The notes: generated by a model not told the origin, from the sequence alone. Positions 33,221-42,520 are shown, counted from the stretch's first letter. The stretch: 64,000 nt of DNA from Vallitalea pronyensis (GCF_018141445.1 NZ_CP058649.1:2251001-2315000); one strand, 5' to 3'. Made by a program: numbers and translations.

Positions 33221-36196
33221 GTGCTTGCTGGTGCACTTCTTCTTCGACTCTTTGTCATGGGAAGTGAAGGCTACGAGACGGATGTGAATTGTTTTAAAGC
33301 TTGGTCAACCCATGCCGCAAAATCCTTAAGCCATTTTTATACAAGTGATTTGTTTACAGATTATCCCCCAGGCTATATTTATATCTTATGGTGTATTGGG
33401 AAACTAAAGGACATGTTTGGCTTATCCTCAGATGCTACTGCTTTATTATATCTCATTAAGATGCCTGCTGTTTTAGCGGATGTGATAAGTGTTTATATCC
33501 TTTATTGGGTAGCTTCACGTCATATGCATACACGTAGGGCGTTAGGGCTGGCTGTGCTGTATGCCATGAATCCGGCTGTGTTAGTGAACTCGGCTATTTG
33601 GGGACAGGTTGATGCTATCTTTACACTGATGCTCGTGGTTTCATTATATGAGATGTATCAACATCGTTTTAGAAGGGGCACAGTATGGTATGTACTGGCT
33701 GTGTTATTTAAACCTCAGGCATTAATCATAGCCCCTTTGTACCTCTTTATTTTTATCGATAAACGATCATGGCGCTGTTTATGGCAAAGTCTGGTTATTG
33801 GACTAGCCGTATTTGTTCTCTTAATTTTACCATTTTCTATGGGACAGCATCCGTTATGGATTGTGGACCAGTATCTTAACACATTAGGTTCTTATCCATA
33901 TGCATCTTTAAATGCTTGGAATCTTTTTACACTATTTGGTGGCAACTGGGCACCTATTCAGGATACATTTGTATGGCTATCTTATGAAATCTGGGGATAT
34001 GTCTTTCTAATTGGGGCAGTGACAGTTTCTTGCATCATGTACGTCAAACAAAGAGATAGAGTAAAGATATTTTACATAGCTGCTTTCATCTATTTAGCCT
34101 TTTTTGTAACAGGTATAAAAATGCATGAAAGATATCTGTTTCCCGTGTTGATACTGACTTTATTCAGCTATATTTATACCCACAAAAAAGCCTATTATCA
34201 TATCTTTTGCGTCTTAAGTGTGACCCATTTTATCAATGTTGCTTTTGTGTTATATCTAGGCTCATACATGGGTGGTATCCTCTATATTATTTCAGCGGTT
34301 CATGTGATTGTATGGATTGGCTTTATGATGATGATCTACCCCCAAAAATGGCATGGGATTTATGCCGTGATGCTTAAGCTAAGCGAAGGAGTAAAGAAGA
34401 TAGGGCATAGCAGACAACTGACCACAGTGGCACTAAATAAGCCAATGGCATCCAATAAGCAACCAACATCCAGTAAGCAATCTAAGATGACTGTTCAAGA
34501 TTGGGTCATTGTAATTTGCATCATGCTAGTCTATGGTTGTGTCGCCTTTTTCAATTTAGGGGATAGAACAGCACCACAGACCTTCTATCGTACACATCAT
34601 GACAACGGCGCATTTTATCTGGATTTTGGGGAAGTAGCGTACATCGACAGTATGACGTGTTATACGGGAGCAGATATTGGGGGAACACTTCATATCCAAT
34701 TATCCATGGATGGTGAAGAATGGACAGGTGTTGGCGATATGACCCATAACAGTGTGTTTTTGTGGCAAAAAATTCAGATTGGAAAAGAAGCCAGGTATGT
34801 GAAATGTCTGCCAAGAGGGCTTTCCGTAATTGGAGAGGTTGCTTTTTTTGGGAAAAACAGTCCAATACCGCTAACCATCCATCAGGTGGTTGCCATGGAA
34901 CAACACTACCAAGAGGAAGTTATCAACGTTAAGGATGAACAAAACATGGCAGTGGCTATACCATCCTATAAAAATAGCAGTTATTTTGATGAAATATATT
35001 TTGCACGTTCAGGGTACGAGTATTTGAATCATAAACCCATCTATGAATATACCCATCCACCTCTCGGTAAATTGTTGATTTCCGTAGGCATCGCCCTATT
35101 TGATATGACACCTTTTGGGTGGCGGTTTGCTGGAACCGTTATTGGTATATTCATGGTTGGCATTATGTATCTATTGGGAAAGGGTCTTTTTGGTCAAACC
35201 AAATATGCTGTTTTAGCTGCTCTTATCATGGCTTTAGACGGCGTGCATTTTGTGCAAACACGTATAGCCACTGTGGATGGCTTTTTGGTATGTTTTATCA
35301 TGCTGATGTATTATTTTATGTATAGGTATACCCAGCAGCTAAAGTATAGCACCAGCCTCACACATACCCTCAAACCATTATTTTTAAGTGGCTTCTTTTT
35401 TGGTTTGGGTGTTGCAACCAAATGGTCTGCATTGTATGCAGGCATAGGGCTTGCTATAATCTATTTCTATGTTTTGATGAAAAAAAACTGCATGTTAAAT
35501 GCCAGCCATAAAAAAGCAAAAGGTTTTTTCATCCAATGGATTCTATGGGCATGTGGATGCTTTATCATCATACCTGCTACGGTATATGTCCTTACTTATG
35601 TGCCCCAATTACAGATTGAAGGGAGCAGAATTCGTCATTTATGGGATGTTCTAAGGCTTCAAAAAGACATGTTTCATTACCACCAACAGCTTGTATCCCA
35701 TCATCCCTTTGCATCTGAACCATGGACATGGCCATGGTTAATCAAACCTGTTTGGTATTATATGGGGCGCTATGGACTTGCAGAAGGAACAAAAAGCAGT
35801 ATTGTTTTAATGGGTAATCCCATCATTTGGTGGTCTGGTATTGTTGCAGCAGGATACACTTTATATGATACTATTCGAACAAAACGTAAAGTAGGTATGT
35901 TTCTCTTGGTTGCCTTTTTTGCACAGTATGTACCTTGTTTTTTCATACCAAGGCAGATGTTTTTATACCATTACTTTCCTTCCCTTGTATTCATCATGCT
36001 AATGATTGTCTATGGGTTCAGTCGATTAGAGGAAAAGTCATGGGGGTCTAGAAAAACCAATCTTGTTATGATGATCTATGGTGTTATTATTTTGATTACT
36101 TTTGTCTTGTTTTATCCCATTTTATCAGGTTCTACCTTTACACAGGCTTTTGCAGAAGTGTGGTTAAGGTGGATGGATACATGGATATTTATATAG
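33221..36196 (+). CDS. Giant double GT-C glycosyltransferase, PMT-like C-terminal half
   Basis: This ORF has 991 codons from its first GTG, but no ribosome site precedes that GTG and the frame is open back to 33155, so the start is doubtful. Residues about 1-390 form a multi-pass GT-C domain (YETDVNCFKAW, FTDYPPGYIYILW, AIWGQVDAIF). About 430-560 hold a discoidin-like beta-sandwich (VAYIDSMTCYTGADIGG). About 580-991 are a second GT-C half with protein O-mannosyltransferase features (DEIYFARSGYEYLN, YTHPPLGKLLI, DGVHFVQTRIATVDG). It should transfer sugar from a polyprenyl-phosphate donor, made by the GT2 gene upstream, to exported acceptors. Two GT-C halves in one chain are unusual. Confidence 0.85.
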   Translation: MLAGALLLRLFVMGSEGYETDVNCFKAWSTHAAKSLSHFYTSDLFTDYPPGYIYILWCIGKLKDMFGLSSDATALLYLIKMPAVLADVISVYILYWVASRHMHTRRALGLAVLYAMNPAVLVNSAIWGQVDAIFTLMLVVSLYEMYQHRFRRGTVWYVLAVLFKPQALIIAPLYLFIFIDKRSWRCLWQSLVIGLAVFVLLILPFSMGQHPLWIVDQYLNTLGSYPYASLNAWNLFTLFGGNWAPIQDTFVWLSYEIWGYVFLIGAVTVSCIMYVKQRDRVKIFYIAAFIYLAFFVTGIKMHERYLFPVLILTLFSYIYTHKKAYYHIFCVLSVTHFINVAFVLYLGSYMGGILYIISAVHVIVWIGFMMMIYPQKWHGIYAVMLKLSEGVKKIGHSRQLTTVALNKPMASNKQPTSSKQSKMTVQDWVIVICIMLVYGCVAFFNLGDRTAPQTFYRTHHDNGAFYLDFGEVAYIDSMTCYTGADIGGTLHIQLSMDGEEWTGVGDMTHNSVFLWQKIQIGKEARYVKCLPRGLSVIGEVAFFGKNSPIPLTIHQVVAMEQHYQEEVINVKDEQNMAVAIPSYKNSSYFDEIYFARSGYEYLNHKPIYEYTHPPLGKLLISVGIALFDMTPFGWRFAGTVIGIFMVGIMYLLGKGLFGQTKYAVLAALIMALDGVHFVQTRIATVDGFLVCFIMLMYYFMYRYTQQLKYSTSLTHTLKPLFLSGFFFGLGVATKWSALYAGIGLAIIYFYVLMKKNCMLNASHKKAKGFFIQWILWACGCFIIIPATVYVLTYVPQLQIEGSRIRHLWDVLRLQKDMFHYHQQLVSHHPFASEPWTWPWLIKPVWYYMGRYGLAEGTKSSIVLMGNPIIWWSGIVAAGYTLYDTIRTKRKVGMFLLVAFFAQYVPCFFIPRQMFLYHYFPSLVFIMLMIVYGFSRLEEKSWGSRKTNLVMMIYGVIILITFVLFYPILSGSTFTQAFAEVWLRWMDTWIFI

Positions 36197-36363
36197 AAGA
36201 GCAAAGGGATTAATACATGGAACAATTATTCAAAAATTTTAACTCCACCCGTTAGGAGGTGAGCATGACAACAGGGGGTTGAAATACATGTGAGAATGGA
36301 TGATTACTCAATTTAAACCGAAGATAATCATGAGATTCTCTCAATAATAAAGGAGGTTATGTT

Positions 36364-39036
36364 ATGTCGTGTACAAGATATTCAAAAGGTATAGCGCTGT
36401 CTTTAGTGATTGTCTTACTGGGTATGATAGCTATCATGCCTACCATAACACAAGCAAGTAATGAATGGCAAGCAAACACCAGCTATCAAGTAGGGGACTT
36501 GGTTACCTATGACAATGTGGTTTATAAATGTCGGCAAGCCCATACATCGTTGGTGGGGTGGGAACCACCTCATGTACCTGCACTTTGGTTAAAAACCGAT
36601 GACCCAACACCCACACCCACACCAACGCCTACACCCACACCTACACCAACTCCAACACCCATTGACTCCGATAAAGTCATTGTGGGGTATTGGCATAATT
36701 TTGATAACCATTCAACGGTCATTCGTCTAAGAGACGTCCGAGCAGATTTTAATGTGGTCAATGTGGCTTTTGCTGAACCAGTTGGTGACACCTATACCAT
36801 GGCATTCTCACCTTTTAATGCCACAGATGCAGAATTTATTTCCGATATACAGGCATTACAAGGAAGAGGCACCAAAGTGCTTATTTCTATTGGAGGAGCA
36901 AATGGTAGGGTTGAACTACATAATAGTGCAGCGAAACAGACATTTATAACAACCATGACCCATATTATTGAAAAGTATGGCTTTGATGGCATGGATATTG
37001 ACCTGGAAGGCGGTTCATTAGCTTTGGATGCAGGGGATACAGATTATAAAAACCCCATAACGCCCAAAGTGGTTCACTTGATTGATGCTGTAAAGACCAT
37101 CAAAAACCATTTTGGCAGCTCTTTCGTATTAAGCATGGCCCCTGAAACAGCTTATGTTCAAGGTGCTATGAGCGCTTATGGAGGCGCATGGGGGGCTTAT
37201 CTGCCTGTAATTCATGCCTTACGACATGATCTGGATGTGATTCATGTACAACACTATAATTCCGGTTCCATGATAGGTTTAGATGGACAATCCTATTCCC
37301 AAGGAACTGCAGATTTCCAAGTGGCTATGGCTGAGATGCTCTTGCATGGTTTTCCAATAGCCAATAATCCAAGCAACATGTTTGAGGCCTTAAGAGAAGA
37401 TCAAGTAGCCATAGGCATACCAGCAAGTACCAATGCTGCTGGAGGGGGCTATATTACCACCACTGAAATGGAAAAAGCACTCAACTATCTTATAAAAGGT
37501 CAGTCCTTTGGAGGCAGATATCAGCTTCAAAAAGCCAGTGGATACCCTGATTTTAGAGGTATCATGACCTGGTCCATTAATTGGGATGCTCACAACAATT
37601 ATGAGTTCTCTACATTCTATTCCAATTATTTTAGTCTTCCAATGCCGACGCCCACACCTACAGTGAGCCCAACACCAACCCCAACATCCACGCCGACGCC
37701 AACCCCAACGCCTACACCAACCCAGCCGCCAACAGGTAAGAAAATAGTGGCTTATTATCCAGAATGGGGTGCGTACTCCGCACACAATACCTATGCGCCA
37801 GCAGATATCCCATGGGATAAAGTAACCCATATTAATTACGCCTTTGCTGATATTAAAAATGGTGAGATTGCTATATTTGATGATTGGGCAGCTACAGGTA
37901 TTGCTTTTGGTGAACCTTGGGATTCGCCTTATAAAGGCTGTTTAGGCCAGTTCAAGAAATTAAAGCAGCAATACCCAAATACCACCACACTCATTTCTGT
38001 TGGTGGATGGTCAAGGTCAGCAGAATTCCATAACGTAGCCGCCACACAAGCAAGTCGAGAGAAATTTGCCAGGAGTGTTGTTGCCTTTATTCGCCAGTGG
38101 GGATTTGACGGTGTGGATATTGATTGGGAATACCCAACATTCTACCGTGTGGGTGATACCGTGGATAATCCCAATGATCTAGGAACACCTTATGCAACAC
38201 CCGATGAAAAACATACCTTCACCTTGTTAATGCAGACCCTTCGAGCTACTCTGGACCAAGCAGGTAGTGAAGATGGCAGGTATTATAGTTTAACCACAGC
38301 AGTAGGAGCAGGTAAAGATAAAATAGAGCAAACAGAACCAGACCTGTATGCTCAGTATGTAGATTTTATCAATGTGATGACTTATGATATGCATGGTGCA
38401 TTTGAAGGTATTACAGGCCATCAGTCGCCGTTATATTTTAACCCAGATGCAGAGCAAGCCTACAGAGCGTATTATGAAACCCTTTATACAGATCCAGCAG
38501 AAGTAGAAGCCAATGTGGCATTGATGAAAAAATACACCACCGATGAGGCCATGAAGCAATTCTTAGCTTATGGCATACCATCAGAAAAATTGGTTGTCGG
38601 TTCGCCTTTCTATTCAAGAGGCTGGTCAACGGTACAAAATAATGGACCTATTCCTGAATTGCCTGGCTTATACGCCACATGTGCTTCTAAAAATGCCACA
38701 GGCACCTATGGCAGCCAAGGTATATGGGATGGAGGCCGATATGCTGGGGTTAATCCTTATTATCATTTGAAGGGCATGGAGCAGGACGCATCCTTCCAGA
38801 AATACCGAGATCCTATTTCAAAAGTACCCTATCTTTATAGTGAATCAAAAGGTGAGATGTATACCTATGAAGATACGATATCGTTGCAAGAACGCATTAA
38901 CTATGTGAACGATAATCAGTACGGAGGCATTATATTCTGGGAAGTGACAGGGGATTATGTACCTTCAACAGGTACCAATAAAGGTGGTGTTGGCGAGCTG
39001 GTCAACATCCTTTACAATGGGCTTATAGGTCAATAA
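36364..39036 (+). CDS. Secreted chitinase with CBM5/12 and two GH18 domains
   Basis: GGAGG lies seven bases before the ATG. The 890-residue protein has a Sec signal (about 1-31), a CBM5/12 chitin-binding module (about 33-80, WQANTSYQVGDLVTYDNVVY), a Pro-Thr linker, a first GH18 domain with DGMDIDLEG (acid Glu215), a second Pro-Thr linker (about 425-455) and a second GH18 domain with DGVDIDWEYP (Glu589). Both domains keep the full DxxDxDxE motif, so both should cut beta-1,4-GlcNAc chains, perhaps with different modes. The Thr-rich linkers are plausible targets for the PMT-like enzyme encoded next door. Confidence 0.95.
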   Translation: MSCTRYSKGIALSLVIVLLGMIAIMPTITQASNEWQANTSYQVGDLVTYDNVVYKCRQAHTSLVGWEPPHVPALWLKTDDPTPTPTPTPTPTPTPTPTPIDSDKVIVGYWHNFDNHSTVIRLRDVRADFNVVNVAFAEPVGDTYTMAFSPFNATDAEFISDIQALQGRGTKVLISIGGANGRVELHNSAAKQTFITTMTHIIEKYGFDGMDIDLEGGSLALDAGDTDYKNPITPKVVHLIDAVKTIKNHFGSSFVLSMAPETAYVQGAMSAYGGAWGAYLPVIHALRHDLDVIHVQHYNSGSMIGLDGQSYSQGTADFQVAMAEMLLHGFPIANNPSNMFEALREDQVAIGIPASTNAAGGGYITTTEMEKALNYLIKGQSFGGRYQLQKASGYPDFRGIMTWSINWDAHNNYEFSTFYSNYFSLPMPTPTPTVSPTPTPTSTPTPTPTPTPTQPPTGKKIVAYYPEWGAYSAHNTYAPADIPWDKVTHINYAFADIKNGEIAIFDDWAATGIAFGEPWDSPYKGCLGQFKKLKQQYPNTTTLISVGGWSRSAEFHNVAATQASREKFARSVVAFIRQWGFDGVDIDWEYPTFYRVGDTVDNPNDLGTPYATPDEKHTFTLLMQTLRATLDQAGSEDGRYYSLTTAVGAGKDKIEQTEPDLYAQYVDFINVMTYDMHGAFEGITGHQSPLYFNPDAEQAYRAYYETLYTDPAEVEANVALMKKYTTDEAMKQFLAYGIPSEKLVVGSPFYSRGWSTVQNNGPIPELPGLYATCASKNATGTYGSQGIWDGGRYAGVNPYYHLKGMEQDASFQKYRDPISKVPYLYSESKGEMYTYEDTISLQERINYVNDNQYGGIIFWEVTGDYVPSTGTNKGGVGELVNILYNGLIGQ

Positions 39037-39037
39037 T

Positions 39038-39072
39038 AAAAATGATAGCATCTTTGATGCTATCATTTTTTG
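39038..39072 (+). terminator. Terminator after the chitinase
   Basis: A perfect 15-bp stem (39038-39052 with 39056-39070) has a 3-base loop, and the descending arm ends in a run of T. Confidence 0.95.
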
Positions 39073-39090
39073 CCTTGGTGGGAAGTCATA

Positions 39091-39192
39091 TTATCCCAAT
39101 GAACTACCTACGAAAACATTGGGATAATCAGTTGCTTACTAATGGGCTTTTAGCAAATAACGTTGTTATGTTGGGAAAAAATCTTAGTAAGG
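39091..39192. repeat. Two nearby inverted repeats of unknown role
   Basis: TTATCCCAATG at 39091-39101 pairs perfectly with CATTGGGATAA at 39117-39127. CTTACTAA at 39135-39142 pairs with TTAGTAAG at 39184-39191. Both lie between the chitinase terminator and the SIMPL gene. The loop text CTACCTACGAAAAC resembles the right end of foldback unit 2 (CTACCTACGGAAAC). Confidence 0.55.
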
Positions 39193-39256
39193 ACATAGTA
39201 CGAACAGTTGCTGCACACATACTATATACAGACTAAAGTTATTGAGGGAATAGAAG

Positions 39257-39931
39257 ATGAAAAATATGTATTATTACAATAATCCATATGGCTATGGAAA
39301 GAAATTAAAAAGGATGGAGAACCAAATTACAGTAGAGGGTATAGGTAAAGTAGAGGTAGAGCCAGACATTATCGCTATCCGTATGGGCGTCATTACACGG
39401 GATACAGATGTGATAAAAGCTCAAGATGAAAATAAAAGGATTATGAATCAAGTGATTGATGGACTTCTTAGGGATGGTGTTGATGAAAAGGATATTAAGA
39501 CCACCCAATTCTCAGTGATGCCACGCTATAACTATATCAATGGTCAGCAAGAATTTGATGGTTATGTGGTGAGTAATGTGATACAGGTGACAGTTAGAGA
39601 TATGGATAAAGTAGGTATCATCATTGAAAATGCTTTAAAAAATGGTGTGAATAACCAGCGAAGTCTAAATTACACCATTAGTGAACCAGAAACATATTAT
39701 GAAGATGCTTTAGAATTAGCAGTTATAAATGCCCAAGAAAAAGCACATAACATAGCCATGACACTGGAGTCGAATATCCATATGCGGCCTATCAAACTCA
39801 CAGAGGAGACAGATCGGGATCAACTAAGTCCAAGGGAACGGCAATACATGGTTATTGATGGTGGTGTTCCTGTAAAAGCAGGAACAATGGAAATCGTTGC
39901 TAAAGTGAAAGCCACATTTGAATATGAGTAG
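39257..39931 (+). CDS. SIMPL domain protein (DUF541)
   Basis: The 224-residue protein opens with a Tyr/Gly-rich tail (MYYYNNPYGYGKK), then the SIMPL/DUF541 core starting QITVEGIGKVEVEPDIIAIRMGV. A repeated strand-helix unit follows (VSNVIQVTVRDMDKVGIIIENALKNG). Many SIMPL proteins are exported; this one has no signal peptide, so it should be cytoplasmic. The biochemical role of the family is not settled (oxidative stress and signalling links are reported for some members). It looks like a single-gene unit. Confidence 0.85.
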   Translation: MKNMYYYNNPYGYGKKLKRMENQITVEGIGKVEVEPDIIAIRMGVITRDTDVIKAQDENKRIMNQVIDGLLRDGVDEKDIKTTQFSVMPRYNYINGQQEFDGYVVSNVIQVTVRDMDKVGIIIENALKNGVNNQRSLNYTISEPETYYEDALELAVINAQEKAHNIAMTLESNIHMRPIKLTEETDRDQLSPRERQYMVIDGGVPVKAGTMEIVAKVKATFEYE

Positions 39932-40012
39932 GTAAAAGAGGGGGTGGGTAAACAAATAATAATAACATGCCAATGGGTTGTAATAGGAATGATGCCATCA
40001 TTAGGGTATCAT

Positions 40013-40060
40013 AAAAATGTCAAATAGGATGAAAAATGTCAAATAGGATGAAAAATGTCA
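40013..40060. repeat. 19-bp direct repeat, 2.5 copies, upstream of the sulfatase promoter
   Basis: The unit AAAAATGTCAAATAGGATG occurs at 40013-40031 and 40032-40050, and its first ten bases again at 40051-40060. Each copy holds TGTCA. The array ends just before the -35 box of the sulfatase promoter, where a regulator could bind side by side. Confidence 0.85.
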
Positions 40061-40095
40061 CACATATTGACAAAAATAAAATGGACTGATATACT
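40056..40095 (+). promoter_or_regulatory. Sigma-A promoter of the sulfatase gene with overlapping inverted repeat
   Basis: TTGACA (40067-40072), a 17-base spacer and TATACT (40090-40095) make a near-consensus promoter. TGTCA at 40056-40060 and TGACA at 40068-40072 form an inverted repeat overlapping the -35 box, a candidate operator for the TetR-type regulator encoded downstream. Confidence 0.75.
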
Positions 40096-40122
40096 TATCT
40101 TATCATGAAGGAGGACAAGTAT

Positions 40123-41733
40123 ATGAGTAGAAAAAGACCACATATCATCATTTTTAACCCTGACGAGATGCGTGCAGATGCAATGCGCCACTTAGGCAAT
40201 GAGGCTGCTTATACACCGAATATGGATGCCCTTGCCTATGAAGGTGTATCCTTTCGAAATGCTTTTGTACAAAACCCAGTGTGCACCCCCAGCAGATGCA
40301 GTTTTATGAGTGGTTGGTATCCCCATGTCCGTGGACATAGGACTATTTCTTATATGATGCATAAAGACGAACCCGTTCTTTTAAAGGAATTAAAAGACGA
40401 AGGTTATCATGTCTGGATAAATGGTAGAAACGACCTTGTTCCCGCAGACGGCAATCAACCATTTAAAGATTATGCACATATAGTTTTCAACCCTAAAAAT
40501 ATTGAGGCGGTTTCAGGTGAAGTAGAGCGTGGAGAGAAAGGTTCAGACAATTACTACTCTCAATACAGAGGAAAAATACCAACACCTAAAGGACAGGATG
40601 ATGTATACGACATGGATGCTGCTTGGGTGGATGGAGCTGTTGATTTTATTAAAAAACGTCCAAAAGATAAACCTATCTGTGTTTTTCTTCCATTAATGTA
40701 TCCTCATACACCTTATCAATCCGTAAAGAAATATTATGATTTAATCGATGAACATAAATTGCCAAATCGAATTCCGTGTCCTGGCTGGGCTGACAAGCCC
40801 AGCATAATAAAAGGACTTAAAGACCTCCAGGGACTGGATAACTGGACAGAAGATGATTGGACAGAGCTTAGGAAGACATATCTTGCTATGTGTGCCAGAG
40901 TTGATGATCAGTTGGGGCAGGTTCTTGAAGCATTAAAAGAGGAAGGCATATACGATGATTCTGCCATATTCGTTTTCAGCGATCACGGGGATTTTACAGG
41001 GGATTACGGCTTAATTGAAAAAAATCAAAATACCTTTGAGGATTGCCTGACAAACGTACCATTTATCGTTAAACCTCCTAAAGATGTAGATGTAGAGCCC
41101 GGTATAAACGAAGCATTGGTTGAGCTTATTGATTTTTATGCAACAGTGGAAGATTTCACTGGACTTACGCCTACACATACTCATTTTGGCAAATCACTAA
41201 GAAAAGTATTATCCGGAGAAGAAAAAGAGCACCGACAGGAAGTATTCTGCGAAGGTGGAAGACTACATGAAGAAAGACATTGTTACGAATCCTTCCACAA
41301 TCCAGGGCTTGGAAAAGAAACAAGCGATTACTATCCTAGGTCCACGATGCAGGCCAGCGAAGGACCGGAACATACAAAGGCCACTATGATTAGAACAAGC
41401 GATTTTAAGTATGTAAAGAGACTTGATGAAAAAGATGAGCTTTATGACTTGAAAAATGATACGGAAAACTTATATAATCTAATTGATAATCCTGAATACA
41501 AAGAGATTGTCCTTGAATTAAAGGATAAGATGCTTACGTGGCTCCAGAGAACAGCGGATGTAGTGCCTTTTAAAGCGGACCAGAGATTTACAACAGATAT
41601 GCTCTTAACAGTGATGAAATCTAAGCTGCCAAAGGAAAAGTACATGAGGTTTAAATCAGCATTAAAAAGTGGAATGAGCGTATCCCAGTTGATGTCAATG
41701 GCAATGGATGGCAAACATCAACACGATAAGTAA
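40123..41733 (+). CDS. Type I sulfatase
   Basis: AAGGAGG sits eight bases before the ATG at 40123; the ATG at 40105 overlaps the site. The 536-residue enzyme has the alkaline-phosphatase-like fold with FNPDEMRADAMRHLG (metal Asp), the sulfatase signature NPVCTPSRCSFMSG (Cys54, converted to formylglycine in active enzyme) and FSDHGDFTGDYGL. No signal peptide is present, so it acts inside the cell. Cys-type sulfatases in anaerobes need a radical SAM maturase (anSME); none is encoded here. Base use looks a little different from the flanking genes, a hint of transfer together with the TetR gene. Confidence 0.93.
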   Translation: MSRKRPHIIIFNPDEMRADAMRHLGNEAAYTPNMDALAYEGVSFRNAFVQNPVCTPSRCSFMSGWYPHVRGHRTISYMMHKDEPVLLKELKDEGYHVWINGRNDLVPADGNQPFKDYAHIVFNPKNIEAVSGEVERGEKGSDNYYSQYRGKIPTPKGQDDVYDMDAAWVDGAVDFIKKRPKDKPICVFLPLMYPHTPYQSVKKYYDLIDEHKLPNRIPCPGWADKPSIIKGLKDLQGLDNWTEDDWTELRKTYLAMCARVDDQLGQVLEALKEEGIYDDSAIFVFSDHGDFTGDYGLIEKNQNTFEDCLTNVPFIVKPPKDVDVEPGINEALVELIDFYATVEDFTGLTPTHTHFGKSLRKVLSGEEKEHRQEVFCEGGRLHEERHCYESFHNPGLGKETSDYYPRSTMQASEGPEHTKATMIRTSDFKYVKRLDEKDELYDLKNDTENLYNLIDNPEYKEIVLELKDKMLTWLQRTADVVPFKADQRFTTDMLLTVMKSKLPKEKYMRFKSALKSGMSVSQLMSMAMDGKHQHDK

Positions 41734-41768
41734 TGGATTATACATTTAATTGAGATGAGGTAATGAGA

Positions 41769-42419
41769 ATGGAACTGGAGAATTTTTATAATGACACGAA
41801 CTTTAAAAAGAAAAAGAGATATAAAATTCTTAATGAAGCAATAAAGCTATTTATGAATAATGACTTCAGTCATGTGACGATACAGGATGTTGCAGATGCA
41901 TGTGATGTGACAACAAGGACTTTCTATAGATATTACAGCAACAAGGATATGCTGATCATTGATGCTTTTTATCATCATTCAAATAATACCTATGTCTATG
42001 ATAAATTCGATTTTAAGGCTCACAAGGATTTGAAAGGAATCGACATACTAAGAAAAATGATTACTAAAAATTATAATGAGGCAGATTATGACAATGTCAA
42101 GTTTTTAATGAAATTTGATTTGTTTTTAAATTCGCTGGATAAAGACAGTGAAGCATTTGTTAAATATACAAAAGATTATGCGGTAGATATAAACGCTGAT
42201 TTCAGAGAGGATTTGAAAAAAGCTTTGGAAATCGGCATTGATGATAAAACCATTTTAATTGACAAAAGTGACATGCACTTAAATGTTGAATATATTATTC
42301 AGTCCATTGCTTCCTTAATGCTGAGAATACTTATGAAGCAACAGGCAAACAAAAAATTCAGCATGGATCTTTTGGATAGACATATCGACATGATAATACG
42401 TGGTTTTAGCAGCAAATAG
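41769..42419 (+). CDS. TetR/AcrR family transcriptional regulator
   Basis: The ATG at 41769 is eight bases after GATGAGG; an ATG at 41763 is three bases away and less likely. The 216-residue protein begins with a TetR helix-turn-helix (ILNEAIKLFMNNDFSHVTIQDVADACDVTTRTFYRYYSNKDML, split over residues 18-60) and has a helical ligand domain. It follows the sulfatase by 35 bases, so it is co-transcribed and probably controls that operon, perhaps through the TGTCA-type repeats at 40013-40072. The ligand is unknown. Confidence 0.92.
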   Translation: MELENFYNDTNFKKKKRYKILNEAIKLFMNNDFSHVTIQDVADACDVTTRTFYRYYSNKDMLIIDAFYHHSNNTYVYDKFDFKAHKDLKGIDILRKMITKNYNEADYDNVKFLMKFDLFLNSLDKDSEAFVKYTKDYAVDINADFREDLKKALEIGIDDKTILIDKSDMHLNVEYIIQSIASLMLRILMKQQANKKFSMDLLDRHIDMIIRGFSSK

Positions 42420-42520
42420 CTTTTATACAAGGCATTCATTAATCATGAAAACGATTATCACAAGGCATCCAATAGTTACAGTTGAACCACATGGTGACGG
42501 ATGCTATATGTCATATTATA

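Noticed and set aside
36600-36665. Tandem DNA repeat of CCAACACC type
   Set aside because: It encodes the Pro-Thr linker of the chitinase, so protein repetition explains it.
37390-37830. 146-codon minus-strand ORF inside the chitinase
   Set aside because: It is the Trp/Cys/Arg-rich antisense of the GH18 and Pro-Thr linker coding sequence, a typical shadow frame.
39042-39236. 64-codon ORF after the chitinase
   Set aside because: It starts inside the terminator stem and runs through two inverted repeats, with no ribosome site.
40013-40060. CRISPR-like repeats
   Set aside because: The copies are head-to-tail with no spacers and no cas genes are in the window.
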